The translations under genes were made by a program, and so were the position numbers. From assembly GCF_026262505.1 (NCBI RefSeq), contig NC_067203.1, positions 7,378,001-7,442,000 on the forward strand: DNA of 64,000 bases. The letters are read 5' to 3'. Origin of the DNA: Trichomonas vaginalis G3. Lineage: Eukaryota; Parabasalia; Trichomonadida; Trichomonadidae. The notes under the pieces were generated by a model, which saw only the letters and a program-made list of their open reading frames with translations, had not been told where the DNA came from and made no database searches. Below are positions 30,434 to 40,739 of this stretch, piece by piece. The first letter of the stretch is position 1; each line of letters opens with the position of its first letter.

Positions 30434-32839
30434 TCAAAATATGCCCAATAGAGTTGGAGCGATAAATACTAAAATGGCTATAGGAGAATTAGGCGATTGT
30501 TGTAATTTGCAACTTAATGTGTCACATGAGCGAAGAGATATCTTTGGAATGCCACTAGAGACGAGAGTTTGGATGAAATCCTCTGTTTTATTCTGGAATA
30601 GAACTCCACATTTTAGACTCTTACAATTCAAAAACGCGTTATTACCAATTGAAGTTACACTTAATGGAATGCTAATATGTTTCAGACGAATACATGATTC
30701 AAATGCACGTCGGCCAATGCTTATAACACTGCTGTCGACAAAATGAACCATTTCTATATAAATGCTATTAATAAAAGCGCTATCAGCAACACTTCTGAGT
30801 CGACGGTCAAAACTTATATAGTTGTCTCTGCATGCAGGTGCATGAAGATAAACGCGACCAAAGTTTATGTCATAAATAGTACTATTTTGACAAACAAGAT
30901 GGTTACTTGAAAAATCACTTATATATGATAGAGATGTACAATCTTCAACTATTTCTGGAAATATCCTAAAAAGATTGCATGTAGATGAGATATATATGCG
31001 TTCAAGAAAAGTGCATCCCCTAAAACATTGTGAATATAGTGATTCAACACTATTTGGAATTGTAATATGTCTTATGGACGTCTCTCTAAAACATTCATTC
31101 CCGATTGATATTACATTTTTGGGAATGTCAATTTCTGTGATATTGGTACATCCTTTCAATAACATAGCAGGAAGATTATCAAATGATGTTATGTTGTTTT
31201 CAAATACAATATATTTCAATCCGCTATTCATAAAACAACCAGAATTAATCATTTTAATATTATTAATCACATTAAATGTAGATAGAGAATTACATCCCTC
31301 AAACACATTTTGCCCTAAACTTATATTGCTTGAGCATTCTTCGAATGAAACATTTTTCAAAGATGTACAACCAGCAAATGCAGAATCTTGGATATTTAAA
31401 GAGGTTGTATTGGAAGTAAATTTGATACGTTCCAATGTTTTTACTTCAGAAAAAGCTTTATTTCCGACAAAAATCAAACTAGATGGAAAGGTAAACACAT
31501 TAGGTAAATTAGTTTTATAAAATGCACCTCTATTGATTTCTCTTAGTTTTGGAAAAAATGGGATTGATGTCAACATTTCGCAATTAGAAAATGCACTATC
31601 TTCGATAATTTCTAATTCAGAAGTTCCATCACAAATAATTGAAACAAGCAGTTTTTTGTTGGAAAAAGCTAAAGTTTTTATTCTTTTAACCTGACTTGGA
31701 ATTTTAATCGTAGTAGCTGCTGAATCTAGTAATAATGAAATTGATGAATTATCTTTGGCCATTATTAAAGTTTGATCATCAATCTTAACCAGAGCGTCAT
31801 CTTTTATAGTAAAGTTGATACTTGGATCTGATGGAAATATAAAGCCCCCAACAGTTTTGAGATTTGATGGAATAATGATTGTTTTCAATGACAAACAATT
31901 TATAAAAGCACAATCATTAATAAATGTAACTTTGCTCGGAATATCAATTGATGTTAATCCAGAGTTAATAAAACAATATTGTTGAATTGTAGTTAGATTT
32001 GGAGGTAAAATAATTTGTTCGAGACTTTTAGTAGAAGCAAATGCATAAGGTCCTATGTATGTAACGCATTGAGGTATTGTAATTGATTTGCATAATGCAC
32101 TGCAAAATACTCCAAGATTAATGGACATAGTTTTAGGGTTGATTTCATATTCGATGGTTGAATTTGCAGCAAAAGCAACAATTGTTGAATAATCCTTTGT
32201 ATATACAGCATAGTTATCACTCACAAAATATTGATTTTTCTTATGAACACTTATTGTTCTAAGAGTGGTAACTCCTGAAAGAAACGTTCCTGCGATTGAT
32301 TTAACTGACTCTGGAACTGTGAATTCAACTAAACTAGTGCCAGAAAATGCTAGATTGGATAGTGATAGAAGTTTAGATCCTTCTCTGAAAGTAATGTTTG
32401 ATAATTTAGAAATATCAAGTCCATAGTCATTTATATCAATTACTGTAGTTGGGATTTCAATTGATTGAATAGATATTCCTTGAAATGCGCGATTTTTAAT
32501 ATATTGAAGTCCTTCTGGAAGTAGAAGCTCTATAACAGAAGAACATCCTTGAAATGCATACTCGCATATAACTGTGAGTTTTGAGCAAGCAGAGAGATCA
32601 ATTTGTTGTATTTTTTTACAATTCAAAAAGGCATATTTTCCAATTTTTGTTATTTGAGGATTTGTTTCGAATCTGAATGATTCTAAGGTTTCTTTTGAGT
32701 ATAAAAAGCAATAATCTTTTGGGTCATTCCCATATATTTCAATGCATCTGCTTGAAATAATGAGGTCAGGATCTGGCATATTAACACCTTTGAGAAGCGT
32801 TCCTGCGTTATAATAGAATTCATGGAGAATATCAGTCAT
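30434..32839 (-). CDS. BspA-like leucine-rich repeat protein
   Basis: 801 residues made almost wholly of about 23-residue TpLRR/BspA repeats, for example SIEIPTTV, LTSIDIPSKVTFINDCAF and ISIPLSVTSIGNNAFLNC. The repeating 'L..I.IP..V..I...AF..C' is diagnostic. There is no clear signal peptide. The C-terminus is hydrophobic (SPIAILVFIAPTLLGIF) and ends without a cytosolic tail. BspA-like proteins form one of the largest T. vaginalis families and are implicated in host-cell and bacterial contact. Whether this one is surface-exposed cannot be told. The frame is intact. Its 5' flank is the host gap that took the hAT insertion at 33165. Confidence 0.9.
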   Translation of the reverse strand: MTDILHEFYYNAGTLLKGVNMPDPDLIISSRCIEIYGNDPKDYCFLYSKETLESFRFETNPQITKIGKYAFLNCKKIQQIDLSACSKLTVICEYAFQGCSSVIELLLPEGLQYIKNRAFQGISIQSIEIPTTVIDINDYGLDISKLSNITFREGSKLLSLSNLAFSGTSLVEFTVPESVKSIAGTFLSGVTTLRTISVHKKNQYFVSDNYAVYTKDYSTIVAFAANSTIEYEINPKTMSINLGVFCSALCKSITIPQCVTYIGPYAFASTKSLEQIILPPNLTTIQQYCFINSGLTSIDIPSKVTFINDCAFINCLSLKTIIIPSNLKTVGGFIFPSDPSINFTIKDDALVKIDDQTLIMAKDNSSISLLLDSAATTIKIPSQVKRIKTLAFSNKKLLVSIICDGTSELEIIEDSAFSNCEMLTSIPFFPKLREINRGAFYKTNLPNVFTFPSSLIFVGNKAFSEVKTLERIKFTSNTTSLNIQDSAFAGCTSLKNVSFEECSSNISLGQNVFEGCNSLSTFNVINNIKMINSGCFMNSGLKYIVFENNITSFDNLPAMLLKGCTNITEIDIPKNVISIGNECFRETSIRHITIPNSVESLYSQCFRGCTFLERIYISSTCNLFRIFPEIVEDCTSLSYISDFSSNHLVCQNSTIYDINFGRVYLHAPACRDNYISFDRRLRSVADSAFINSIYIEMVHFVDSSVISIGRRAFESCIRLKHISIPLSVTSIGNNAFLNCKSLKCGVLFQNKTEDFIQTLVSSGIPKISLRSCDTLSCKLQQSPNSPIAILVFIAPTLLGIF

Positions 32840-33164
32840 CTACTTCATTGAAAGTGTAAATACATCAATTTTATTTTTTTAAAAAAATTGATCATATTTT
32901 TATATTTAAGGTTTTACTCCATTGTCTCTAGTTTCCTTATTGTTGGAATTGAGAAATTATGTTAGAATTTTGTTTACATTCTGTTACCAATTGAAATGAA
33001 TAAATAAAAGAATCATTATATCATTCAGATTTCAATGTAAAAAAAAGTCGTTTTCAAGATAACTTGAAACAAGGAGACACAAGATAATTTGAGCTATATT
33101 TCAACTATAAGATTCTTATAAAATGAAACAATCATGAATTAAAGGAATCTATGTTATTTTAAAC

Positions 33165-33194
33165 TAGGGATGCGACGGTTTTACGCCATGACCG
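33165..33194. repeat. hAT left terminal inverted repeat
   Basis: Starts TAGGGATGCGACGGTTTTAC directly after the duplicated TTTTAAAC. It pairs with 54165-54197. Confidence 0.85.
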
Positions 33195-33467
33195 TTTAAA
33201 AATAGAATAATACGCCATTTTTGGGGCCGAATGGCGGGTACGAAGTAGCCGCCATTCGGCCGAAAGACAAAACAATATAAAATTATCGCCGCCCCCCTTT
33301 TTTCCTCTTTTTTTTCTTTCTCTTTTCTCTTTTCTCTTTTTTCCCCTCTTTCTCTTTTTCACTCATTAAAAGTAGTAAGAGAAAAAAATAATATTAATTT
33401 TTAAAATTTTTATAAAAATAAAAGAAAGTATTATAAGAAATTATTTAGAGATTTATATGCAAAGTGT

Positions 33468-34130
33468 TAAGAATAATCTGAGGACAAGTCTGAGGATAAT
33501 CTGAGAATAATCTGAGGAGTAGTCTGAGGATAATCTGAGGAGTAGTCTGAGGATAATCTGAGGAGTAGTCTGAGGATAATCTGAGGAGTAGTCTGAGGAT
33601 AATCTGAGGATAATCTGAGGACTAGTCTGAGGAGTAGTCTGAGGATAATCTGAGGAGTAGTCTGAGGATAATCTGAGGAGTAGTCTGAGGATAATCTGAG
33701 GAGTAGTCTGAGGATAATCTGAGGACTAGTCTGAGGATAATCTGAGGACTAGTCTGAGGATAATCTGAGGAGTAATCTGAGGAGTAATCTGAGGATAATC
33801 TGAGGACTAGTCTGAGGAGTAGTCTGAGGATAATCTGAGGAGTAGTTCGAGGATAATCTGAGGACTAGTCTGAGGAGTAGTCTGAGGATAATCTGAGGAG
33901 TAGTTCGAGGATAATCTGAGGACTAGTCTGAGGATAATCTGAGGAGTAGTCTGAGGATAATCTGAGGAGTAGTCTGAGGATAATCTGAGGATAGACTGAG
34001 GACTAGTCTGAGGATAATCTGAGGAGTAGTTCGAGGATAATCTGAGGAGTAGTCTGAGGATAATCTGAGGAGTAATCTGAGGATAGATTGAGGATAACCT
34101 GAGGAGGATTAATCTAAGGAGGATTAATCA
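33468..34130. repeat. 11/12-bp minisatellite ('ctgaggataat / ctgaggagtagt')
   Basis: About 55 short units alternate between ctgaggataat, ctgaggagtagt and ctgaggactagt, giving a 23-bp higher-order period. It lies inside the hAT element near its left end. There are no unique spacers and no gene. Confidence 0.9.
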
Positions 34131-34399
34131 AAGGAGAAATACTCTAAGGTAGAGCAGTTGGATCACTACTCAACCACAATTTACTTTTAACCATTTTTTG
34201 AATTCTTATTCAAAATAAAAACGCATTTTTATATAATTCTCTTATTTATTTTAATTTGATAATATTTATTGATTATATTTCAGATCACTCAATTAAAAAA
34301 AGCCGTCTTTCTTTCAAAATTTCTGAATTATTATCCTTTCAATTTTAATGAATAAAATCATATTTATTCTTCTTTAAAACACTTCATTTCTTTAATTGT

Positions 34400-34678
34400 A
34401 GTGTTGCTTACTGCAACACTTAAACCAATTGTGGATTCCATTGAATGGCCTTCAATGGAATTCACAATTGGTTTAAAATTAGTTGATGCATATCCTATGT
34501 ATGGTCCTAATATGGTCTGGCCAACCATATTCTAGTTGGAAATACATAGGATAGTATCACTAATCAATACAATACATAACAAAGTTAAATGCGAAAACAA
34601 AATCAAATTACAAAATCGTTCAAAATGAAGAATGAATACAAAAACACCTATGCACTGAGGCTGGCCACCTCAGTGCAT
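34400..34678. repeat. Cluster of four strong hairpins 3' of the hAT transposase
   Basis: AGTGTTGC/GCAACACT (34400-34420). A roughly 24-bp near-perfect stem with AAACCAATTGTG (34421-34476). TATCCTATGTAT/ATACATAGGATA with an inner stem AATATGGT/ACCATATT (34491-34553). ATGCACTGAGG/CCTCAGTGCAT (34650-34678). The last three share a TGGCC core in the loop. Confidence 0.8.
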
Positions 34679-34747
34679 TTCGAATAAACATACAAGTATA
34701 TACAATTTAAAAAAAATATTTTATAATTTTTACAAAGACAAGAGCAA

Positions 34748-35751
34748 CTATGTTTTCCAACTAGCTCCCTTCATGATCTTTAGCCTAGCGTCCATTAATT
34801 CCTTACTCATGTTTAAATTTGAACAAGTTAAGATGAGACGCTGGGCTGAGATTGTTCTTTCACAGCTTGCCTCCGCACAAGTGCAGCAAGTTATGCGGAG
34901 GCATATATTTGCGAACAATCCCCAATTTTCATCATTGATTTTAAAATTAAAATCAAAAATGTCCAAGCCACTTACAGTTCTTGATGTTTTAAAGATATGA
35001 TTGTTATTGGCAATCATATCTTTAAATAGTTTAACTATATCATCAATCACATCATCACTACGTCCTCTTTTTTTGAGTTCGCTTGTGAACCAGCTAATTG
35101 CAGCATCAACCATCGGAGAATCACAGAGCTCTTCACCCTCAGTATCATCATTACTCTCATGAACTTCTTCCTGCTCATGAAGATCTTCATTGAATCTATT
35201 AAGATCCTGGGCTGGCCAATTGTGCTTCAACGAGGTGCTGGTGGTTCGGTGTTTCTTTCTGCTTCAGCGGCGGCGTCTCCCATGAAGATTTCCCTGACAT
35301 CTTCTATCGGGTCTTCCTCTTTCTGCCGGTAGTGGAACATCTTCACGTAGCCGCTTGTTGGGGGAGGGAATTCTCTGCTATTGATACTGTTCCTAGCAAA
35401 CATGAGGCCTTTGGGTGTAATGATGTATGCAAATGCCCAAAGGCCTCCCATTTGCGAATGAATGGTCTTCTCAAGCAAGATGTCCCTAAAGATTCTGGCG
35501 AATCTGTTGTTTTCGGCATCAAGCTCTTCCAGGCCTTCATTGCATTATAGATGCAAGGATAGACCCTGGAAAGTGGAGACTTCGGGTCTTCGAAGATCAG
35601 GACCAAGCTGGCGAAGATGACGGAACACTTATAAAGATCTTCTGTTCCGTCAGGAATGGAATGGAATAATGTCACCTTCGCCCGCTTGGTCCAGATAAAA
35701 TGGAGAGGATAGATGAATGATACCCATCTTGTTTCGACATTGGATGAGTTA
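34748..35751 (-). pseudogene. hAT transposase, C-terminal half
   Basis: The 3' part (34748-35230) holds the hAT C-terminal dimerisation region: CTCAEASCERTISAQRLIL followed by NMSKELMDARLKI. Upstream pieces (to 35759) read TRWVSFIYPLHFIWTKRAK and VYPCIYNAMKAWKSL, in different frames, so the gene is decayed by frameshifts. The N-terminal half lies beyond the nested element at 52623. hAT transposases cut and paste DNA through an RNase H-like core with the dimerisation region at the end. Confidence 0.8.
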
Positions 35752-35757
35752 GTATAC

Positions 35758-35900
35758 ATATCATGGGTACGGAGTCACTGCGCGCCTCCTTACCCATTAT
35801 ATGTGAATTTGACACTTTACAAAACCGTTAACGTATATTTTACAACACAAACGACAACAATAACTTAACCTTAAATATTTACAAAGCCGCCAACCACTTC
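35758..35900 (+). repeat. Left terminus of the palindromic element
   Basis: Begins ATATCATGGGTACGGAGTCA and is identical, inverted, to the right terminus. It shares with the Maverick terminus the strings cgcctcc, tttgacactttac, aaaccgtta, gtatattttacaacacaa and ttaaccttaaatatttaca. Confidence 0.9.
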
Positions 35901-35929
35901 ACCTCACTAATGTAAAAAAATAAACGTTC

Positions 35930-36250
35930 TCACTTACAAAAGTATTGCAACTCCTCCCATTGCTGTGCTTCATATAACAGCTCATAATCTTCTGACTCAC
36001 TTTCTTCTTCATATAGGTCAAAATCACTGTCATAGTTTATACCTGTAAGTTTTGACAAAGCTAATGAAACACGTTTACCGTTTGTATCGTATGCTTGTAT
36101 AAACTTTCCATTCTTCATTCCTTCATAAACGCTCAAACTAACTTTACCCTTTCTCCCTCGTATCTGATAGAATGTATTTTCACGAGGAACGAAGAACAAA
36201 TTCTTGAACTCATGACCGTTGTAGTTTGTTATCTCAATAGTTTTCGTCAT
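35930..36250 (-). CDS. Small beta-rich protein, stand-alone version of the HNH C-terminal domain
   Basis: 106 residues. Residues 4-66 align by eye with the C-terminal domain of the HNH protein of the same element: EITNYNGHEF against EITDYGKHSF, then FY, a conserved G, and DTNGKRVSLALSKL against DTENKSVILFINKF. The tail is acidic (EEESESEDYE). The shared domain could bind a particular DNA site or a protein of the element. The ATG follows 'tttttatataa', the element-type leader. The right-arm copy is at 52126-52444. Confidence 0.6.
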   Translation of the reverse strand: MTKTIEITNYNGHEFKNLFFVPRENTFYQIRGRKGKVSLSVYEGMKNGKFIQAYDTNGKRVSLALSKLTGINYDSDFDLYEEESESEDYELLYEAQQWEELQYFCK

Positions 36251-36343
36251 TTATATAAAAATAAACTTAAAAATAAAATAAAAAATAAACTTAAAAATTA
36301 ATGATATCACCACCCTCACACGTATGAAAACATAGCACAAAAA

Positions 36344-36405
36344 TAAATTTAGGTGAAGTGGTGAGATCTCACCTGTTTTTTCACCTCTTTTTTCACCCTG
36401 TTGAA
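36344..36405. repeat. AGATCT-centred inverted repeat, left arm
   Basis: GGTGAGATCTCACC is at 36360-36373 with outer AGGTGAA/TTTCACC units, 42 bp past the stop of the 78-residue gene. The mirror copy is at 52004-52017. Confidence 0.7.
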
Positions 36406-36414
36406 TTCATTGCT

Positions 36415-36651
36415 TTATAACTCTCTTCCTTTCTCCAACTCTTCTAACTTCTTCCTAAGTTCAGCAATGTTGTCCTCATGAAGTTTAATCTTTCTCAAAA
36501 TTCCTTCTTTATCTAATGGTTGCTTTATCTTTCTAAACTGAACTCTACCATCCTTCATAGTATGAATGTAAAAACCTTCTGGAATAGTTCCTGATTTAAT
36601 GTATTCTACCAAAAACTTTTGTTTCATTGCTTCAGTGATTTTATTTGTCAT
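36415..36651 (-). CDS. Small coiled-coil protein (78 residues)
   Basis: Starts MTNKITEAMKQKFLVEYIKS and ends in a leucine-spaced coiled coil (LHEDNIAELRKKLEELEKG). Homologous to 19003-19239 of the first Maverick and to 51724-51962 of the right arm. Three copies in one window, in two kinds of element, suggest a conserved element function, perhaps oligomerisation at the termini (inference). Confidence 0.65.
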   Translation of the reverse strand: MTNKITEAMKQKFLVEYIKSGTIPEGFYIHTMKDGRVQFRKIKQPLDKEGILRKIKLHEDNIAELRKKLEELEKGREL

Positions 36652-37355
36652 TTTACTCTAAGGTGAAGCTAGCACAGCGATAATGGATTTCATGACTTTT
36701 TAGTATTTCATGCAATCTTAACAGATAGCCTTACAAGTACTTCCAGTGTCCCTAGCTGTCCATCCTTTTTATATAACTCCATGACATTTATAATCTCGCG
36801 AAACTTAACAGGTAGCATAACAGATTAAAATCAGATGAGGTTTTGAACCAAAATTTCTAAGCAACGTTGTCAAGGATTTTTGAGGAACTAGGGACAGAGT
36901 GTGGCAAAGTCCAAGATTTAATTTATCTTCATCTGTTTCATCAGCTATCTCATCTAATATTCCAATATTTTATTCATAACTCGTGGCAAACTCACTAACT
37001 TTCGTTATGTTCATCTGCATGCTTCATCTGATAGAAAGTATGACTTTCATTAACTCTGTGAGATAATGAAAACTACTAGGGACAGAGAACATGGCAAAGT
37101 TCATGATTTAATTTATTCTCTCACTAACAACAAACACAAACTCCAACACTAACTCAAGTACTAAACCTCAGCACAAATGACAAACACTAACAACAAACAC
37201 AAACTCCAACACTAACTCAAGTACTAACCTCAGCACAAATGACAAACACTAACAACAAACACAAACTCCAACACTAACTCAAGTACTAACCTCAGCACAA
37301 ATGACAAACACTAACAACAAACACAAACTCCAACACTAACGACAAAAATAAATGT
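36652..37355. other. Non-coding gap with 62-bp and 'TAGGGACA' repeats, left arm
   Basis: About three and a half direct copies of a 62-bp unit (caacactaactcaagtacta ... gacaaacac) run from 37125 to 37335. Outside them are repeats of 'actagggacagag...tggcaaagt.ca.gatttaattta' near 36888 and 37075 and a single 'tgtccctagctgtcc' near 36750. The right arm has a different copy number. A replication or packaging site is conceivable; no gene is seen. Confidence 0.6.
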
Positions 37356-39882
37356 CCTCACTTCTTAACAAAGTAATATGTGCTTCTTACACCACCATAG
37401 CTCAAACGTTTCTTTTCAAACATCGATTGAAACTTATTTTGAGCCATTGGCTTTAGTCTCTTTTTCTTCAAATACGCCAAGAAATCTTCTTCACATCTTT
37501 TCACCTCATAGCCTTCTTTAAACTCCTCCTTGTTAAGTTCTATGAAATCCTTTTATCATTCTTTGTTGCAATGGCTTCTTCACGAACGACATCGTGAACT
37601 ATTTCATCATTGCATTCATGTATGACCTCCTCACTGTTCTCATGAACTATTTCAATACTGTTCTCATGAACGACCTCCTTACTGTCTTTCATAAGCGTTT
37701 CAAAGTCTCCTTTACTCATTACTTCAATCTCATGCTGTTCACAGTAGTACTTAAACTCACTGTATATGTCTTTGTTGTATGTTATATTGCTTCCCATGTA
37801 CTCCATGAATTTTTCAAGCACTTCCTCATAATTCACTGTTTTTCTTTCTTTCCACGACCTTCTAATACATACTTGCTTCGTAAATATAACTTCTTGCAGA
37901 ACCGTCTCGCTTTCTACTTCTCTTCACAAATTCTCTCATCTTGCCACCAAATACATTTGAACTACATGCAAAGAATTCATTCTCCTTCGCAAATTCTTTA
38001 TATCTTCTGTAGCACTCTGTACAATTCCATCCGGATACAAACTTTTCATAGAACTCCTCGTAAAACATTTGGTAAGGTGTTTTGTTCATTTCGATGAGTT
38101 CTTGTTTAGCCCTGGTGAATGGTATCTTCCTTACATCAAATTCACTTAAATCTTTCTTCATGAAGTACGTCAGTAAGTTTGAATAAAACTCTTCATTAAA
38201 GCTTTCAATGAGATTTGAGAAATATTCGTAATTTCCTTTGTATCTGCTGCTTACGTCAATGACAACAAATCTTCTGTCGTCTTTGTCAATCTTTACTGAG
38301 TTGAAGTTGTTAGATATCATGATGATATTACAAACATTCTCTATCTTTCTTACTGGCTGACACTTCTGATTTAAGTCCAACTGAGTCTCTGTTACTATTG
38401 ACTTTAGTGCGTCGTGGTTCATGACCTTAGACGTATCGCATGAGCTTAGTTCATTGCATACGATGAGCTTCATGTTCTCAATAGCAGCATTGAATCTACC
38501 AACCACATTCTCTATTGCCGTTATATTATTGTTGGCGTACTTGCTAATGAGCTCGCATAGAACATTACTAAGTACATTCTTACCAGTTCCTTGCTTTCCT
38601 ATTAACAAAAGTACTGTTCCAGTCTTTCCACAAGGATTTTGAACGATGTAGGCGAACCAGTTCAAAACATACTCATAAAGCTCTTCATCCTCATTACATA
38701 TGACATCGTGAACATGTTTCAAATATCCTTCAATAATGCTTTCATCTACTTCATTCAGTACCTCATACTCATATCCTCTGAAATAGCTGTAAATGTCATC
38801 TCTTTCGTCAAAGAATCTCATGCCTGACTTCATAAGATAGTTCTTGTTCTGACCCGCTTCATAAATCATCAGTGCGTTCACATCCTTCTTCAATACGTCC
38901 TACATAAACACTCTTCATGAGCTTATTGAATTCCTTGCTATCTACTGACACAAGTGTTGTTGTGTCTCGTATTCCATCATAATCTTTCACTAGATATGTC
39001 ATACGTGCTCCGTCAATAACGACAACACATCTTCTTAAGTCATTTATAACACTAGCTATGTCAATACCCTTCACTCATGTACTTATTTCTTCTCAAGTCC
39101 TTTAGTGTGAAAGTGTCTCTAAGTTCTATTTCAAGCAATTCATTTACACATCCTTTGCAATACTTCTCTATAAAATATTTCTGTCGTTCTTTACTAAGTT
39201 TCTTAACAGCTCTGAAGAACCATGTGTTTTGACTCAAACATCCTTCACAACTTCTCTCATTCATTCCTAGTTCTTTCATGTCATTATCTTCAACCTCTAT
39301 GGTCTCATTGACTAAGGTCAAAGGGTTCTTAGTCATTGCTGGTCTTATCTGAAACAATGTTTGTGCAACAGGTTTAACTAGTTCAGCAACGTCCTTCCTT
39401 AATATGAATAGCTGTTTCCACTCATCTTTGCTAACAGTTCTTTCATAACCACTGACAGTAATGATTTCATTTGCTGACCTTAGACACTTATGTTCTATCA
39501 TTTGTATTGCTTTTGTGTAAGGCTTTCGTGAGCATAGGTTGTATATGTCATTCCTGCAATGTTCATTCATGCCAATAGTACTAAATCCTTTCTTTGCTGT
39601 TGAGTGCATAATATCCATTAGTTCCTGTGTTCGTATTGCTGTCTCATAAAATACAACAAGACCTTTGTCATCTATGACGTACTTACCGAAAACATTGCTT
39701 ATATTCTTTAACCATGAAATAACATCCTCATTCATGCTGTCAAACATGAAGTAAGGTCTTACATACTCTTCACTTATAAGATACTCCACAAAGTACTTGT
39801 TAAGCTCTATGTCCTCGTGAGCGATTTCATTAGGTTTGATATTAGTTCCTTTTGTCATTGCTGTCATGTACTTCACTCTCAT
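37356..39882 (-). pseudogene. D5-like primase-helicase (SF3), left-arm copy, interrupted
   Basis: Same gene as 48491-51018, inverted. The SF3 helicase core is in the piece 37862-38893, with Walker A GKQGTGKN at 38574-38597. The N-terminal part (39061-39882) and the lysine-rich C-terminal part (37356-37836) are in other open pieces. The frame is broken at a few places, more than in the right arm. The shared promoter gap with the divergent HNH gene is at 39883-39982. Confidence 0.75.
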
Positions 39883-39982
39883 AGTTCCTTTCAATAGCGT
39901 AAAAATACTTCATTGTTTCATAACTGCTCTAAATTCTGTTCAAAATTCGTACAACATAACTTTTTAACATTAGTGAAAGAAC
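39883..39982. promoter_or_regulatory. Bidirectional promoter region between primase-helicase and HNH genes, left arm
   Basis: 100 bp between divergent ATGs. The HNH side ends 'attagtgaaagaac'-ATG, the same pre-start motif as the KilA-N genes of the first Maverick (tgtaagaac, tatgaaagaac). No trichomonad initiator stands at the expected distance on the HNH side. Confidence 0.45.
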
Positions 39983-40725
39983 ATGAGCGAAACAACAACA
40001 TCTAACATTACAGAAGAAGTCAATGACAATGCCGATGAAAACATTACAGAAGGAGCTAGTGAAAATATTGACGAGTTCAGTGAGGAAGAAGATATTGAGG
40101 ACGTCAATGAGAACGTTAGTGGGGAACAAACTCAATGGGAAACATTGAGAAATCATGAAGATTATGAGATTTGTACGACATATCCTTTTACTATTCGTCG
40201 AAAGAAAGACAAACATATTATGAGTGAATGCTTAAATAATTATGGTTATATTGTGCTTAGTTTAAACAACAAAATGTACATTTAAAGCATAGAATTATTG
40301 CAGAACAGTGGATTGAAAATCCAAACAATTTGAAAGAAATAGACCATATAAATCATGATAGAACGGACAACAGAATCTCAAACCTTCGTTGGTGTTCTAG
40401 ATCTGAAAACAATAGAAATAAAAGCAAGTATGGCGATATAGTTTATGAGTTCGTTGATGAAATATCTGACGAAGCTGTTGAAATAACAGATTATGGTAAG
40501 CATTCGTTTGAGTTCTACTACTATGTTGAGAATGAGGACGCATTCTATTATTATACAGGTCTTAACTATCGAAAACTTCATATAAACTTTACAAAAACAG
40601 GTGCTGCTTATGTTTGTATGATAGATACAGAAAACAAGAGTGTAATTTATCATAAACAAATTCAAACGCTTGTACGGCTTCATGTAGGACAAACATTATT
40701 TTTCAACACTAACGCCAACACGTAG
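39983..40725 (+). pseudogene. NUMOD4/HNH endonuclease, left-arm copy, interrupted
   Basis: Same gene as 47686-48390, inverted. It shows the acidic N-terminus, the NUMOD4-like segment (YEICTTYPFTIRRKK) and the HNH core (EIDHINHDRTDNRISNLRW) at about 40336-40395. This copy is broken while the right-arm copy is open. Confidence 0.75.
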
Positions 40726-40739
40726 GACAAACATTCATG

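Noticed and set aside
30441-31520. Plus-strand frames opposite the BspA-like gene
   Set aside because: Shadows of the LRR repeats on the other strand; composition follows the minus-strand codons.
33159-33362. Lys/Arg-rich 67-codon frame on the minus strand
   Set aside because: Low-complexity translation of a C/T-rich stretch overlapping the hAT terminal repeat.
33468-34130. Possible CRISPR or centromere-like array
   Set aside because: 11/12-bp units without spacers inside a hAT element; a simple minisatellite explains it.
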